In this document: positions 53,675 to 63,283 of the stretch, one piece after another | Numbering within the stretch: the first letter of the stretch is position 1 | Layout of the letters: the number at the start of each line of letters is the position of its first letter | Assembly: GCF_007741535.1 (NCBI RefSeq) | Contig: NZ_CP036525.1 | Location: 1,426,001 to 1,490,000, forward strand | Direction of reading: 5' to 3' | Source: Rubripirellula lacrimiformis | Lineage (GTDB): Bacteria > Planctomycetota > Planctomycetia > Pirellulales > Pirellulaceae | Length of the DNA stretch: 64,000 bases | Made by a program: the position numbers and the translations under genes | Notes under the pieces: model-generated | What the model was told of the DNA's origin: nothing | The model's database searches: none | What the model saw: only the letters and a program-made list of their open reading frames with translations

Positions 53675-56185
53675 TTAGAACCAGCCGATCGCGACAAGTG
53701 AGTATCGGACGACAAGGCCAGCGACAACGACGCTGACCATGCTCATCAGTTTAATCAAGATATTCAGGCTTGGCCCGCTGGTGTCCTTAAAAGGATCGCC
53801 CACGGTATCACCGACCACGGCGGCCTTGTGCGCTTCGCTGTTCTTTCCACCGTAATTTCCCGCTTCGATGTGCTTTTTGGCGTTGTCCCACGCGCCTCCG
53901 CTGTTGGCCATAAAAACGGCCAAGCAAAATCCACTGGTCAGACAACCGGTCAACAGACCGATCACACCACCGACGCCCAGCACCAATCCGGTTGCGATCG
54001 GCAACCACAGACCCAGCAAACTGGGCAGGATCATTTCACGCTGCGCTGCTTGCGTGCTGATCGCGACGGGCCGTTGATAATCAGGTTTGACCGTCCCGTC
54101 CAAGATGCCAGGGTTTTCGGAAAATTGGCGACGGACCTCGATCACCATTCCTTGTGCGGCGCGGCCGACGGATTTCATCGTCATCGCGCAAAACACAAAC
54201 GTGCTCATGGCGCCTAGAAAGACTCCGATCAACACGCGTGGGTTCATCAGAGTTGCGTCGTAATAGACCAAAAAGTCGTGCAAATCCGCCTTCAACAACG
54301 GCACCCGTCGACCCGCCACGGATGGGGCAACGGCATCTGCCACCGGTTGAACCGCCGCAGGCCTAGTCGCAGCAAGGGCCGCAGGATCGTTCGAATCGTT
54401 TTGTTCGGAAGTATCCAACGATGCGGGCACGGGCTGCGGCGCAAAATTGGTCGAATAAGACGGCATCAGCAGAAACACATCGTTCTGGTCGCCCGTTCGC
54501 TGGACGGCAAGCGTGTCGTTGATCATGTGATAGCCATCGCCCAATTGTTCGCTGACCACGTGGTCGTCGCCCCAACGTTGGAATCCATCTCGCACACTTT
54601 CGACATAAGCGGCCAGCAGGGCCAGGGCCGTCAGGGCTGCCGACCCGATCGCGAACCCTTTGCCCGTCGCTGCGGTCGTGTTGCCAAGGCTGTCCAGTGC
54701 GTCGGTTCGATCGCGAACCACGTCCGGCAACCCGGCCATCGAAGCGTTTCCGCCGGCGTTGTCGGCGATCGGGCCGTAGGCATCGGTGGCCAACGTGATC
54801 CCCAGCGTGCTTAGCATGCCAACCGCTGCGATGCCGATTCCGTAGAGTCCCAGCGAAAACCGGGTGGAGTCGCTGAAGTCGCCACCATTGGCAAACCCAA
54901 ACGCCAGCAGCATTGCCGTGCACACGATCACGACGGGCGCCCAGGTGCTTAGCATCCCGTCGGCGACGCCACTGATGATCAGCGTTGCAGGTCCAGTCTC
55001 GGCCTGCTTGGCCAAGTTTTGAGTGGTGGCGTACTCGTCACTGGTGACTCGCTCGGTCCATTGCCCGATCGCCCAGCCGGCGACCAATCCGACCACGATG
55101 CTGACCGAGATCCCCGGAACCACCCCCAACACCAAGGTGCCTGGGACCGCGGGCATCAACGCCCAGGTCACCGCAACGGCGGCCACGGATACCAACACAG
55201 CCGACAGGTTGATCCCTTTGGCTAATGCTTTCAGAAGTGACTTCTGTGACAGTTCTTCACCGGTCTTCACTGCATAGATGCCGACAATCGAAAGCAGGAT
55301 CCCGGTGGCTGCGATCGCGATCGGCAACAGCATCGCGTGCAACTGCGCGGTGGTGGTGTCGGTTCCTGCGGGTAACAGTTCGCTGCTGCGAAACGCCGCC
55401 ACGCCCAGCGCCGATGCCGCAAGGATCGATCCGCAATAGGATTCGTACAGGTCGGCTCCCATGCCGGCAACGTCCCCCACGTTATCGCCGACGTTGTCAG
55501 CGATGGTGGCTGGATTTCGTGGCGAGTCTTCTTTCAGGCTTTGTTCGACTTTACCCACCAAGTCGGCGCCCACGTCCGCGGCCTTGGTGAAGATGCCACC
55601 ACCGACACGAGCGAACAGTGCTTGCACACTGGCGCCCATTCCGAACGACAGCATCGCAACCGAAATCTGTTGCAGGTTCATGGCCGCATCCTGGCCAGCC
55701 ACCATCGGGATGCCCCAGTACATGATGGCGAACCAGCCACAGACATACAGCAGCCCCATGCCGACCACGGTTAGGCCCATCACGGCGCCGCTGCGAAAGG
55801 CGATTTGGAGCCCATCGTTGAGCGAATGTTGGGCTGCCGCGGCGGTTCGGCTGCTGGCCCGGGTTGCGGTTTTCATGCCGAACCATCCGCACAGCCCGCT
55901 GAACAAACCGCCCGAAAGAAATGCGACGGCAGCGAATTCGTGTTGGACTCTTAGCCCGAACGAAGCGATCGCCAGCAGCAGCGCAACGACGCCGAATACG
56001 ATCGCAACCCATTTGAATTGCTGTCGCAGGTAGGCATCGGCTCCGCTGCGCACACTTTCGGCGATCTCGCGCATCGCATCGTTGCCTTCGTCGGCCCGCA
56101 TCATCTCGGCATAGAAACGCCAAGCCCAGGCTAAGCCTGCGATCGATGATGCGGTCGCAAAACACCAAACGGAAAACGCAAACAT
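53675..56185 (-). CDS. hppA: Membrane-bound ion-translocating pyrophosphatase, K+-dependent type
   Basis: Hydrolyses pyrophosphate and pumps H+ or Na+ across the membrane; 836 residues with about 16 helices. Family blocks: [40 protein letters not shown], and the C-terminal [17 protein letters not shown], which form the pyrophosphate site. The residue that separates subfamilies lies in [15 protein letters not shown]; Ala rather than Lys there marks the K+-dependent group, whose members include Na+ pumps. About 95-115 residues (about 528-640) are inserted between two helices compared with the usual short loop. Start at the ATG at 56185 ([18 protein letters not shown]); the 69 upstream codons lack similarity. 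Confidence 0.93.
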   Translation of the reverse strand: MFAFSVWCFATASSIAGLAWAWRFYAEMMRADEGNDAMREIAESVRSGADAYLRQQFKWVAIVFGVVALLLAIASFGLRVQHEFAAVAFLSGGLFSGLCGWFGMKTATRASSRTAAAAQHSLNDGLQIAFRSGAVMGLTVVGMGLLYVCGWFAIMYWGIPMVAGQDAAMNLQQISVAMLSFGMGASVQALFARVGGGIFTKAADVGADLVGKVEQSLKEDSPRNPATIADNVGDNVGDVAGMGADLYESYCGSILAASALGVAAFRSSELLPAGTDTTTAQLHAMLLPIAIAATGILLSIVGIYAVKTGEELSQKSLLKALAKGINLSAVLVSVAAVAVTWALMPAVPGTLVLGVVPGISVSIVVGLVAGWAIGQWTERVTSDEYATTQNLAKQAETGPATLIISGVADGMLSTWAPVVIVCTAMLLAFGFANGGDFSDSTRFSLGLYGIGIAAVGMLSTLGITLATDAYGPIADNAGGNASMAGLPDVVRDRTDALDSLGNTTAATGKGFAIGSAALTALALLAAYVESVRDGFQRWGDDHVVSEQLGDGYHMINDTLAVQRTGDQNDVFLLMPSYSTNFAPQPVPASLDTSEQNDSNDPAALAATRPAAVQPVADAVAPSVAGRRVPLLKADLHDFLVYYDATLMNPRVLIGVFLGAMSTFVFCAMTMKSVGRAAQGMVIEVRRQFSENPGILDGTVKPDYQRPVAISTQAAQREMILPSLLGLWLPIATGLVLGVGGVIGLLTGCLTSGFCLAVFMANSGGAWDNAKKHIEAGNYGGKNSEAHKAAVVGDTVGDPFKDTSGPSLNILIKLMSMVSVVVAGLVVRYSLVAIGWF

Positions 56186-56472
56186 TGCTCCGCCCTTTTG
56201 TGGATGTCCAACATGGTCAGCAGAACTCGTGGCATCAGAACTCAGAACATCAACGCGACCGAGCGCGCCGAAGCCCATCCCTTGAACCTTAGCGTTGACA
56301 ACCACCGCTTGCCACAGCTTGGCGATGGAAATGTCGCATCCACCGCGCGCCCCTTCGCGGTCGGGAATCGGCCTCACTGGATAGCCATCCAAAGTGGCGC
56401 TGCTCAGCTAAATCCACCGAGACCGGCGACAAGCAAGGTGATAGGAATTGAACTTCATCGTGAAAGTGAAAA

Positions 56473-56928
56473 ATGATTCAGTGTGCCCCGCAAGGAATAT
56501 GTTCTCGGAACTACTGGCTGACGACGGCAGGTCATCATGCATCGGCCGAATTCAATTGGTGTACCGAACAGGGAACGTTGACGATCGATGGGACGCAGTA
56601 CCAGGTCTGTAAACAGGGGATGTTCAGCGGAAAGTGGGCTTTGGAATCCGGCGGCGAAGTGGTGATGCACGCCAACAAACGAAGTGTCCTGACGCGCAGT
56701 TTCGACATTTTTGTCGGCCAGCAGGTTTACCTGATGTCAGCCGCTTCGATCTTTTCGCGGAAAATGGTCATCACCGGCAACGGGGCCGACGGAATGATCG
56801 CAAAGGTTCATGCCTGGACCCGCCGCGCCAAAATCACCGGCGTTGTTCCTGATTTTCGGGTGGCGTGCTTTGGTTTTTGGCTGACCGCGTTGATGTGGCG
56901 ACGCGAAGAAAAGAGCGCCTCCGGCTAG
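56473..56928 (+). CDS. Conserved-looking small protein, unknown function
   Basis: A 151-residue protein with a mostly beta-strand pattern: GTLTIDGTQYQVCKQGMFSG, WALESGGEVVMHANKR, FDIFVGQQVYLMSAASIFSR and a hydrophobic C-terminal stretch FRVACFGFWLTALMWRR that may touch the membrane. The alternating strand pattern resembles tubby/LURP-like barrels, but this is only an impression. The ATG at 56473 lacks a clear ribosome-binding site. It is divergent from the pyrophosphatase gene and stands alone. Confidence 0.65.
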   Translation: MIQCAPQGICSRNYWLTTAGHHASAEFNWCTEQGTLTIDGTQYQVCKQGMFSGKWALESGGEVVMHANKRSVLTRSFDIFVGQQVYLMSAASIFSRKMVITGNGADGMIAKVHAWTRRAKITGVVPDFRVACFGFWLTALMWRREEKSASG

Positions 56929-57278
56929 GCATCGGACCGTTCCCACCCGCTGCCCCCTGTGGGCGGGTTGGGGGTTTGGCCGCGGATTGGCGATTCTGCC
57001 CCCCCCATTTCCGTGCCGATGCGGACTGGATCCAGGCAATTCGTGCGTATTGCGATGATCGTACCGGTTACGGGCTTTGTGGCGACTGGAAGAACGCCTT
57101 ATCCTTAGGGAACGCGGCAGCGTTTCGTTGACCATCCCGAACCCGACATTAGTCTGAATCAAACTCTGCCGACAGCGCTGGCGATACCCGCGATACTGAG
57201 TTGGCGAGGTGTGGATTGCGACGGATTCGGGAACGCTGTTTTTTTCTTCGATTTGACTCTTGATGGCTGCGAGATTGA
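56929..57278. other. Intergenic region before the Ser/Thr kinase gene
   Basis: A gap of 350 bases. ACCCGC and GCGGGT near 56950-56975 can form a short stem after the upstream stop, without a T tract. A run of eight C lies near 57001. No credible gene; the last 100 bases are AT-richer and likely hold the kinase promoter. Confidence 0.45.
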
Positions 57279-60200
57279 ATGCCCGCTGATGATTCGATTC
57301 GAACCGATGCATCGACGGTGCACCGATCCAATCGATCGGCAGCAACGGCTGATTCTGAACCCGCCGCGTCCAGCGAATCCAATGCGTCCGATTTAGGTCC
57401 CAACCCGGCCATTGAAGCGATCGCAGAAGCCAATACGGTGATCCGTGGGACACCGCGTGAAGCGTCCGGGATTGGCGAACCGATCGATCGCACGCCGACG
57501 TCGGTGGCGAAGGTCTTGTTGGGGCAACGGCTGAATCACTTCTTGTTGGAAGCGATGATCGGCGGCGGCGGCATGGGAGCCGTCTTCAAGGCCCATGACG
57601 AACAGCTCGATCGTACCGTCGCCATCAAGGTGATCCCGTTTGTCGGCGAAGATCCCGACCTGCAGCGACGGTTCCGAAACGAATCCCAAAGTGCCGCCAA
57701 GCTGGATCACCCGCGGATTGCCAAGGTGTTCGACGCGGGCAGCCATGGGCGTTGGCACTACATCGTTTTCGAATACGTCGAAGGCACCAACATCCGCGAC
57801 TGGGTCCAGACCAATGGCCCGTTGTCGATTGACGAAGCCGTTCTGTACACGGTTCAATTGGCAGATGCGTTGCAGCACGCATCGGAGCGAGGGATCGTTC
57901 ACCGCGACATCAAGCCATCCAACGTGCTGATCGCTAGCGATGGCAAGATCAAACTGGTCGACATGGGATTGGCCAGATCGGACAACCTGGATGTCAGCGA
58001 GGACATGACAGCCAGCGGTGTGACGTTGGGAACCTTCGATTACATTTCGCCGGAACAGGCGCATGATCCTCGCGATGCTGATTTGCGCAGCGATATCTAT
58101 TCGCTTGGTTGTACCCTGCACTTCATGTTGACCGGTGCCCCGCCCTACCCCGGCGGCACGATGTTGCAAAAACTGCTTAGCCACGGCAACGCTCCCCCGC
58201 CGGATACTCGCGCACTGCGTCCCGAAGTCAGCGGGAACTTGGTGGCGGTGATCCAGAAGATGTTGGCCAAGAAACCAATCGATCGTTATCAGAACGCGCA
58301 CGATCTGATTGCCGATCTGCATGTCGTTGCAGCCCGTGACGGACTGACGCGATCGCGGCAGGCGGGATCGGTTGTCGACATCGTTCCCAACGCGATGGTG
58401 GGCTGGTTAGAACGCAACCTGCCTTGGATCGCCGCAGCCGCGCTGCTGGTCGCGACCGCTGGATGGCTGCATCTGGAATCTGCTGCGACGCGTGACGACG
58501 TGGTCATCCCCAGTTCGGCGACCCTGCCCCAGCGAATCAGTGCGCCGCCGATTGGCGGCACCGGGGGCGACGGTGCGGGCCGCGATGGCGCGGGCAGTGA
58601 TCCTGCGACCGGTCGATCGGTCGGCACCACGACCACTGGCACAGGCACCAACGGGGCGTCGGCGCCTGCGTCGGATGTCGGACCCACACCCGCCAATCCG
58701 CCGGAAACCCCATCGGGGGCAACTCCGTCGCCGGCCACCAACCCACCCAAGGACCGTGCCGGTTCCCCGACGACCAGTGACGCGGCCCGCCAGATGATCG
58801 AAGGGCTAGCCAGGACCGGGCCGAACGGGCTGACCGATTTTCCGATCCCCAGCGAATTTCTGGTTCCCACGATGACGCCGCCAACGGTGCGTATCGAATC
58901 GTTGCCCGATCGATTGATCGATGGGTCAGTGGTTCGTGACCAGGCGTCCAGCCCGAACGGGAAAAGCTTAGACGGCGATGGGGCGTCATCCGATCGGATG
59001 GCCGCTCGTCCCGACGAAGACGCGGTGGTGGTCGATCCGTCGATGAACTTGTCCACACCCACGTTGGTGCGAGTAGTCGGTCCGGACCTGGATCCGGCGA
59101 TCGATCGGGACAGCAGCGGGGCGGCGCTGGCGCCATCGTTGGCACGGGCGATCGAGTTGGCCAATCAGTTTCAGATCACGCATGTCGAAATCGCGGTTCC
59201 GGTCCTGTACACCCCGCCGGTTCGAATCGATATCGATGATCTGTGGATCACGTCCTCTGTTGGCGGTGGCAGCGTGGTCGTGTTCCAGTCGCCCAAACGG
59301 GTGACCATGCAATCGGCAAAAATGATCTCGGTTGGATCGCATCCGATCGAGTTCAATGATCTGCATTTTGTTTGGAACGTTCCCAGCGACGAAATCGATG
59401 GCGGCGCGGTATTTGAAGTCAACGACAATCAGTCGATCGAATTGACCGACTGCAGCATCACGGTCAACAACCCGGCGTTTCGTGACGAGGTTTATGCGTT
59501 CGACATCGTGACCGATCCGGAAAAATTAAGCTCGCGGCGATCACGCAGCTCAGCGGGGGATTCATCCACCGGCACGTCCAACAACGCGTCGGCGACCGAG
59601 GATGCAGCCGATGATTTTCCATTGGTCGATATGAAACTTTACAACGTCGTTATCCGCGGACAGATGACGATGGTGCACATGGACTATGCCGCCAAACTTT
59701 GGCTAGATTGGGACAACGGGCTGTTGGCCGTGACCGATCGGATGATCGATACCGCCGGGGCTCGCGTGTCGCCCCCGTTCGGGGCTGGCGGTATCAAACT
59801 GTCGTTGATGCGGTTGACCGCGCACACACCCAAGGGCGTGATGCGGACCCGGTTGGGAGTCAGCGGAGCATTTCCGTTTGGTGTCACGCGGCAAGCGCGA
59901 AAGAGTCTGTTCATCGTCGATCCCGCATCTCCGCATTTCGAGGTCACGGGGTTGCCCGACGCCGACCTGGATATGGACTGGCTGCGTCTGGACGGGTCCG
60001 GGAACGCCTACGTCGTCGACCCCTCGCTGAGCGATCCGATGCTGCGGGTGTCAACTTCCGACGGTCAGGTCCAGACGACGCGGATGAGCGAACTGTCTAC
60101 TGCCCCTCCATCGTGGGCTGATGAACACCGCCCTAGGTGGTCGGTCCAATGGATGACGACGAGATTGACGGATAAATCGATGAGCCAGCGGCGTCCTGCC

Positions 60201-60386
60201 GATTATCGTCAAGATGATACGGCCTCGCCGCCGGGATTTGACGAGAAATCCTTACCGACACTGCCTTTGATCGAGAGCGTGTCGTTTTTTCGGCCAGACC
60301 ATCCCATTTCGACCCTATTTGCCGAGTCTGATCGCGATCGAGACACATTTTCGGTTTCCGCCGATTTGACTTTTCACCGCCCGTAA
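57279..60386 (+). CDS. Membrane Ser/Thr protein kinase with large extracytoplasmic domain
   Basis: A 1035-residue kinase. The catalytic domain spans about residues 90-360: Gly-rich loop IGGGGMGAVFKAHD, the ATP-binding Lys in VAIKVIPF, catalytic loop HRDIKPSNVL near residue 208, DMG in place of DFG (KLVDMGLAR), and YISPEQAHD as the activation-segment anchor. One helix follows (NLPWIAAAALLVATAGWLHL, about 380-400), then a Gly/Pro/Thr linker of about 150 residues and a domain of about 450 residues with short beta-strand repeats (HVEIAVPVLYT, LTDCSITVN) that resembles a parallel beta-helix, with a polar C-terminal tail. It probably senses an envelope signal and phosphorylates cytosolic targets. 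Confidence 0.9.
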   Translation: MPADDSIRTDASTVHRSNRSAATADSEPAASSESNASDLGPNPAIEAIAEANTVIRGTPREASGIGEPIDRTPTSVAKVLLGQRLNHFLLEAMIGGGGMGAVFKAHDEQLDRTVAIKVIPFVGEDPDLQRRFRNESQSAAKLDHPRIAKVFDAGSHGRWHYIVFEYVEGTNIRDWVQTNGPLSIDEAVLYTVQLADALQHASERGIVHRDIKPSNVLIASDGKIKLVDMGLARSDNLDVSEDMTASGVTLGTFDYISPEQAHDPRDADLRSDIYSLGCTLHFMLTGAPPYPGGTMLQKLLSHGNAPPPDTRALRPEVSGNLVAVIQKMLAKKPIDRYQNAHDLIADLHVVAARDGLTRSRQAGSVVDIVPNAMVGWLERNLPWIAAAALLVATAGWLHLESAATRDDVVIPSSATLPQRISAPPIGGTGGDGAGRDGAGSDPATGRSVGTTTTGTGTNGASAPASDVGPTPANPPETPSGATPSPATNPPKDRAGSPTTSDAARQMIEGLARTGPNGLTDFPIPSEFLVPTMTPPTVRIESLPDRLIDGSVVRDQASSPNGKSLDGDGASSDRMAARPDEDAVVVDPSMNLSTPTLVRVVGPDLDPAIDRDSSGAALAPSLARAIELANQFQITHVEIAVPVLYTPPVRIDIDDLWITSSVGGGSVVVFQSPKRVTMQSAKMISVGSHPIEFNDLHFVWNVPSDEIDGGAVFEVNDNQSIELTDCSITVNNPAFRDEVYAFDIVTDPEKLSSRRSRSSAGDSSTGTSNNASATEDAADDFPLVDMKLYNVVIRGQMTMVHMDYAAKLWLDWDNGLLAVTDRMIDTAGARVSPPFGAGGIKLSLMRLTAHTPKGVMRTRLGVSGAFPFGVTRQARKSLFIVDPASPHFEVTGLPDADLDMDWLRLDGSGNAYVVDPSLSDPMLRVSTSDGQVQTTRMSELSTAPPSWADEHRPRWSVQWMTTRLTDKSMSQRRPADYRQDDTASPPGFDEKSLPTLPLIESVSFFRPDHPISTLFAESDRDRDTFSVSADLTFHRP

Positions 60387-60492
60387 TACTTAATGTGGGT
60401 GCCGGTACTGCCGCGGATTCCTTGCGGATGGCTGCCGATTCCTACCTTACGAAGCCCACCTGACTACGACCCACACCCTTCGGAGTGAATGC

Positions 60493-60885
60493 ATGAAACG
60501 ATTGGCAATGATGTTTGGATGTTTGATGATGCTTGCGACGCCAGCGATGGCGATCAGCGAGTTCGGCAAACAATGGAAGAACGAATACCTTGGCGACGGT
60601 GTCGACGACGAGTTCAAGTCGGCTGGCCGCAAAGCTGGCTGCTACGTCTGCCACGTCAAAGGCGAAGATAAAAAGAAAGTCCGCAACGAGTACGGCAAGG
60701 CTTTGGGCGAATTCTTGGACGCCAAAGACTTCCCCAAAGACTACCTGAAGGATAACCCCGAAGAAGCCAAAGCCAAGATCTTGGAAGGCTTCAAGAAAGT
60801 CGGCGAAAAGAAAAGCTCGGACGGCAAGACCTTTGCCGAGAAGATCAAGGCCAACGAACTGCCTGCAACCGACGCCGGTCTGTAG
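60493..60885 (+). CDS. Periplasmic monohaem cytochrome c-like protein
   Basis: A 130-residue exported protein with a clean signal peptide (MKRLAMMFGCLMMLATPAMA) and a single haem-binding motif CYVCH (Cys50, Cys53, His54). The rest is Lys-rich and helical. A distal Met ligand is not obvious, because no Met lies after the haem motif; the sixth ligand could be another residue or absent. Codon use is strongly biased to AAG and TTC-like codons, suggesting high expression. It is followed by a well-formed intrinsic terminator, so it is probably a single-gene transcript. Confidence 0.85.
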   Translation: MKRLAMMFGCLMMLATPAMAISEFGKQWKNEYLGDGVDDEFKSAGRKAGCYVCHVKGEDKKKVRNEYGKALGEFLDAKDFPKDYLKDNPEEAKAKILEGFKKVGEKKSSDGKTFAEKIKANELPATDAGL

Positions 60886-60935
60886 TCGAACCAACGGTTT
60901 TCTTCGCAAACTGCGACTGAAAATTTGATTTTTAA

Positions 60936-60973
60936 GTCCGCTTGCCGAGATCGCCGGCAAGCGGGCTTTTTTT
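60936..60973 (+). terminator. Rho-independent terminator of the cytochrome c-like gene
   Basis: GTCCGCTTGCCG (60936-60947) pairs with CGGCAAGCGGGC (60955-60966) with one T-G wobble; the loop is seven bases and seven T follow (60967-60973). It lies 50 bases after the stop at 60885. This is the clearest intrinsic terminator in the window. Confidence 0.9.
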
Positions 60974-61247
60974 ATGCGCCCCCCCCCCGCGTCCGGCCGA
61001 CCATCAGGATCCGTTCCAACGCTGTGAAGCGTTTCGTAGCGGAAGTCGCCAAGACTTTCGGTGATCCCACATGCTAGTGCCGCGCGGGCGAATGGACCTG
61101 GTTTGGAAAGCCGACGCGTTCGCCAGCGCGTCGACGTGGAATCCCTCGCCAGCGCGTCGGGTACCATTTTGCCACGCAACCCTCATTCGTCGCGGTCTGC
61201 CTGTTTCCCTCCCCCACCTTCTTTCGCTTTTGATAAGAGTATTTGTG
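60974..61247. other. Intergenic region before the DUF1080 gene, with C10 tract and direct repeat
   Basis: Between the terminator and the next start there is no credible gene. A run of ten C lies at 60979-60988. TCGCCAGCGCGTCG occurs at 61120-61133 and 61146-61159; the first copy is also part of an inverted repeat CGACGCG...CGCGTCG. Counting from the cytochrome stop, the full gene-free stretch is 362 bases. Confidence 0.6.
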
Positions 61248-61898
61248 ATGCATCTGCGTGTTTTGTTGACTTGTTTGTTCGTCGGTTCGCTCGCTGGCGG
61301 ATTGGTGGCTGCTGATTCACCTGTGTCTGAATCTGGCGATGGCTATGTGTCGTTGTTCGACGGAAAGTCTTTCGATGGATGGAAGAAAGCGGACGAAAAT
61401 CCGGACAGCTGGAAGGTCGAAGACGGCAAATTGGTGTGCCAGGGGGATCGCTGTCACCTGTTCTATGTTGGACAAGAATCACCCTGGAAGAATTTCCACT
61501 TCAGCGCCGAAGTGATGACCACGCCTGGCAGTAATGCCGGAATCTACTTTCACACCCAGTATCAGTCACAGGGTTGGCCGAAAGCTGGATTTGAATGCCA
61601 GGTCAACGTGTCGCACAAGGATCCGAAAAAATCCAGCAGCCTGTACGCGGTCGAAAATGTTGCCGACCCAGGAGTCCAGGACAACGAGTGGTACACCCAG
61701 GAAATTATCGTCCGGGGCAACCATGTTGTACTGAAGATCAACGGTCGAACGCTGGTCGATTACACCCAACCGGCCGACAAACAGGCTTTCGACAACAACT
61801 TTGACCGGTTGCTGGGCGAAGGCACTTTTGCTCTGCAGGCGCACGATCCGGAAAGCAAGGTTTACTTCCGAAACCTGAAGGTCAAACGGCTACCGTAG
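61248..61898 (+). CDS. DUF1080 (3-keto-disaccharide hydrolase-like) secreted protein
   Basis: A 216-residue exported protein. The signal peptide is MHLRVLLTCLFVGSLAGGLV, cleaved before ADSPVS. The mature part has the DUF1080 pattern: VSLFDGKSFDGWKK, DSWKVEDGKLVCQG, NFHFSAEVMTTPGSNAGIYF, GFECQVNVSH and KVYFRNLKVKRLP at the end, forming a concanavalin-like jelly roll. The domain occurs in large numbers in planctomycetes and is tied to sugar binding or keto-sugar cleavage. The ATG at 61248 is chosen because the signal peptide begins there; the open frame to 61071 adds unrelated sequence. Confidence 0.88.
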   Translation: MHLRVLLTCLFVGSLAGGLVAADSPVSESGDGYVSLFDGKSFDGWKKADENPDSWKVEDGKLVCQGDRCHLFYVGQESPWKNFHFSAEVMTTPGSNAGIYFHTQYQSQGWPKAGFECQVNVSHKDPKKSSSLYAVENVADPGVQDNEWYTQEIIVRGNHVVLKINGRTLVDYTQPADKQAFDNNFDRLLGEGTFALQAHDPESKVYFRNLKVKRLP

Positions 61899-62000
61899 GT
61901 CGGCAGCCCACCGAGGGAGACGGGAACGTTGGGGCAGCGGAAATCGCCTGTCCCACCCGCCTTACCCCGCGTGATTCGCCGGTAGTGCCCCAGTCGCGAA

Positions 62001-62993
62001 CTACTGCCACACCGATTGGTCGTAGACTTCGCGATTGCCGCGGGAACCGATGGCGTGACGAATCGACGCGTCCAGGCTGTCGGTCATGAACTGGACCGAT
62101 CCGTCGCACATCAATGCATGCACGCCGCCGGTGTGGAAACTGCCGACCGACGATTCCAGCACTTCTTTGGGGACGTCTTGCAGATTGATGCCGTGTTTCA
62201 GCGACATCAGCACTTCGGAAAAATCGGTGCCCGTGCCTCGATCAAAGTCGGGGTGGTACAGCGAAAAATGGTCACAGATGCCACACTCGTTGAGGTCGAT
62301 GTAACGAGTTTCGGAAATCATCACCGTGTGGCTCAGCCCGTCTAGGATTCCTTGGAACCGGATCGTCGGTGGCCACGGTGCTTGGCTGGGATTGGTGACA
62401 CAGTCGGTGACTCGCAGAACTCCGTTTCCGGCTTCCATCCCCAAGTAGGTGGACGTCGAATACGTATCACGATCGATATTGCTGCCGGCGTTGCCCAGAT
62501 AGCTGTTCATGGCTCGCGATTCGATCAGACCACCATCTTCGGACAGATAATCGGGGCCCGGTTGGCTGGGGCAGCGATAGGTGGGAACCAAGGTCTGCGA
62601 CAGTTCCCGCAATCGTTGGCTTTCGGGGGTGTTGGACGTTGCCCAGCCCTCTTCGCCCTGTGGGGTTCGATCCCACAGCGCGGTTTGCTCGATGAATGGC
62701 AACAGGTCCGTCGTCCAGCTTTGGCCCCATCCGCCCTTGGCGCCCCAAGGCAGTGACCGGTAGGTGGATTCGTAGTTGTGCATGCCCAGACCGATCTGGC
62801 GCAGATGGTTCTGGCACTGGACTCGTCTAGCGGCTGCGCGTGCGGCCTGTACCGCAGGCAGCAACAGGCCCACCAAAATGCCGATGATGGCGATCACGAC
62901 CAACAATTCGACCAACGTGAACGCCGTGCGCGGGCGGATACGTCGGCTTGGTTGACCGCTGAGGCGTTTCGAATGGAAAGTGAGCTCTTGCAA
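62001..62993 (-). CDS. DUF1559 protein with prepilin-type N-terminal signal
   Basis: A 330-residue pseudopilin-like protein of the kind that planctomycetes encode in large families. The N-terminal methylation signal is RTAFTLVELLVVIAIIGIL at about residues 22-40, with Ala instead of the usual Gly before the Phe, and a long basic leader. The DUF1559 body follows (AARRVQCQNHLRQIGLGMHN), ending in the H-X9-DG-type motif HTGGVHALMCDGSVQF. It is probably processed by a prepilin peptidase and displayed at the cell surface. The downstream gap toward 61898 is convergent with the DUF1080 gene. Confidence 0.93.
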   Translation of the reverse strand: MQELTFHSKRLSGQPSRRIRPRTAFTLVELLVVIAIIGILVGLLLPAVQAARAAARRVQCQNHLRQIGLGMHNYESTYRSLPWGAKGGWGQSWTTDLLPFIEQTALWDRTPQGEEGWATSNTPESQRLRELSQTLVPTYRCPSQPGPDYLSEDGGLIESRAMNSYLGNAGSNIDRDTYSTSTYLGMEAGNGVLRVTDCVTNPSQAPWPPTIRFQGILDGLSHTVMISETRYIDLNECGICDHFSLYHPDFDRGTGTDFSEVLMSLKHGINLQDVPKEVLESSVGSFHTGGVHALMCDGSVQFMTDSLDASIRHAIGSRGNREVYDQSVWQ

Positions 62994-63283
62994 GCTGGTG
63001 GCCTAGTCACACGCACGGGGGCAATCTGCGAACGATTGGCCGCCTAAATGCGGTTGAAGGGAGTCTTCCGTCGATAGGAAACCAGATCGTGTTCCATTCG
63101 GTCTGGCACAGCCCCATTTTTACCAGCCTGGAAGGCCGAGGGAACCTTCAATCCCCCGAAAAATGCGGATCGCGTCCGCCATCACCCGGGGGAAACGCTT
63201 TCGCGGGCAGGCACTTTGTCGATGATGATCGCTTCGGGGTGGTTTGCATTCCGCACACCGTGGGGGGTGGGTTGTCGGGTGGG
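62994..63283. other. Intergenic region upstream of the DUF1559 gene
   Basis: A gap of 290 bases between the start of the DUF1559 gene and the end of the lipoprotein gene, both on the minus strand. It probably holds the DUF1559 promoter. I see no gene, terminator or repeat. Confidence 0.4.
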
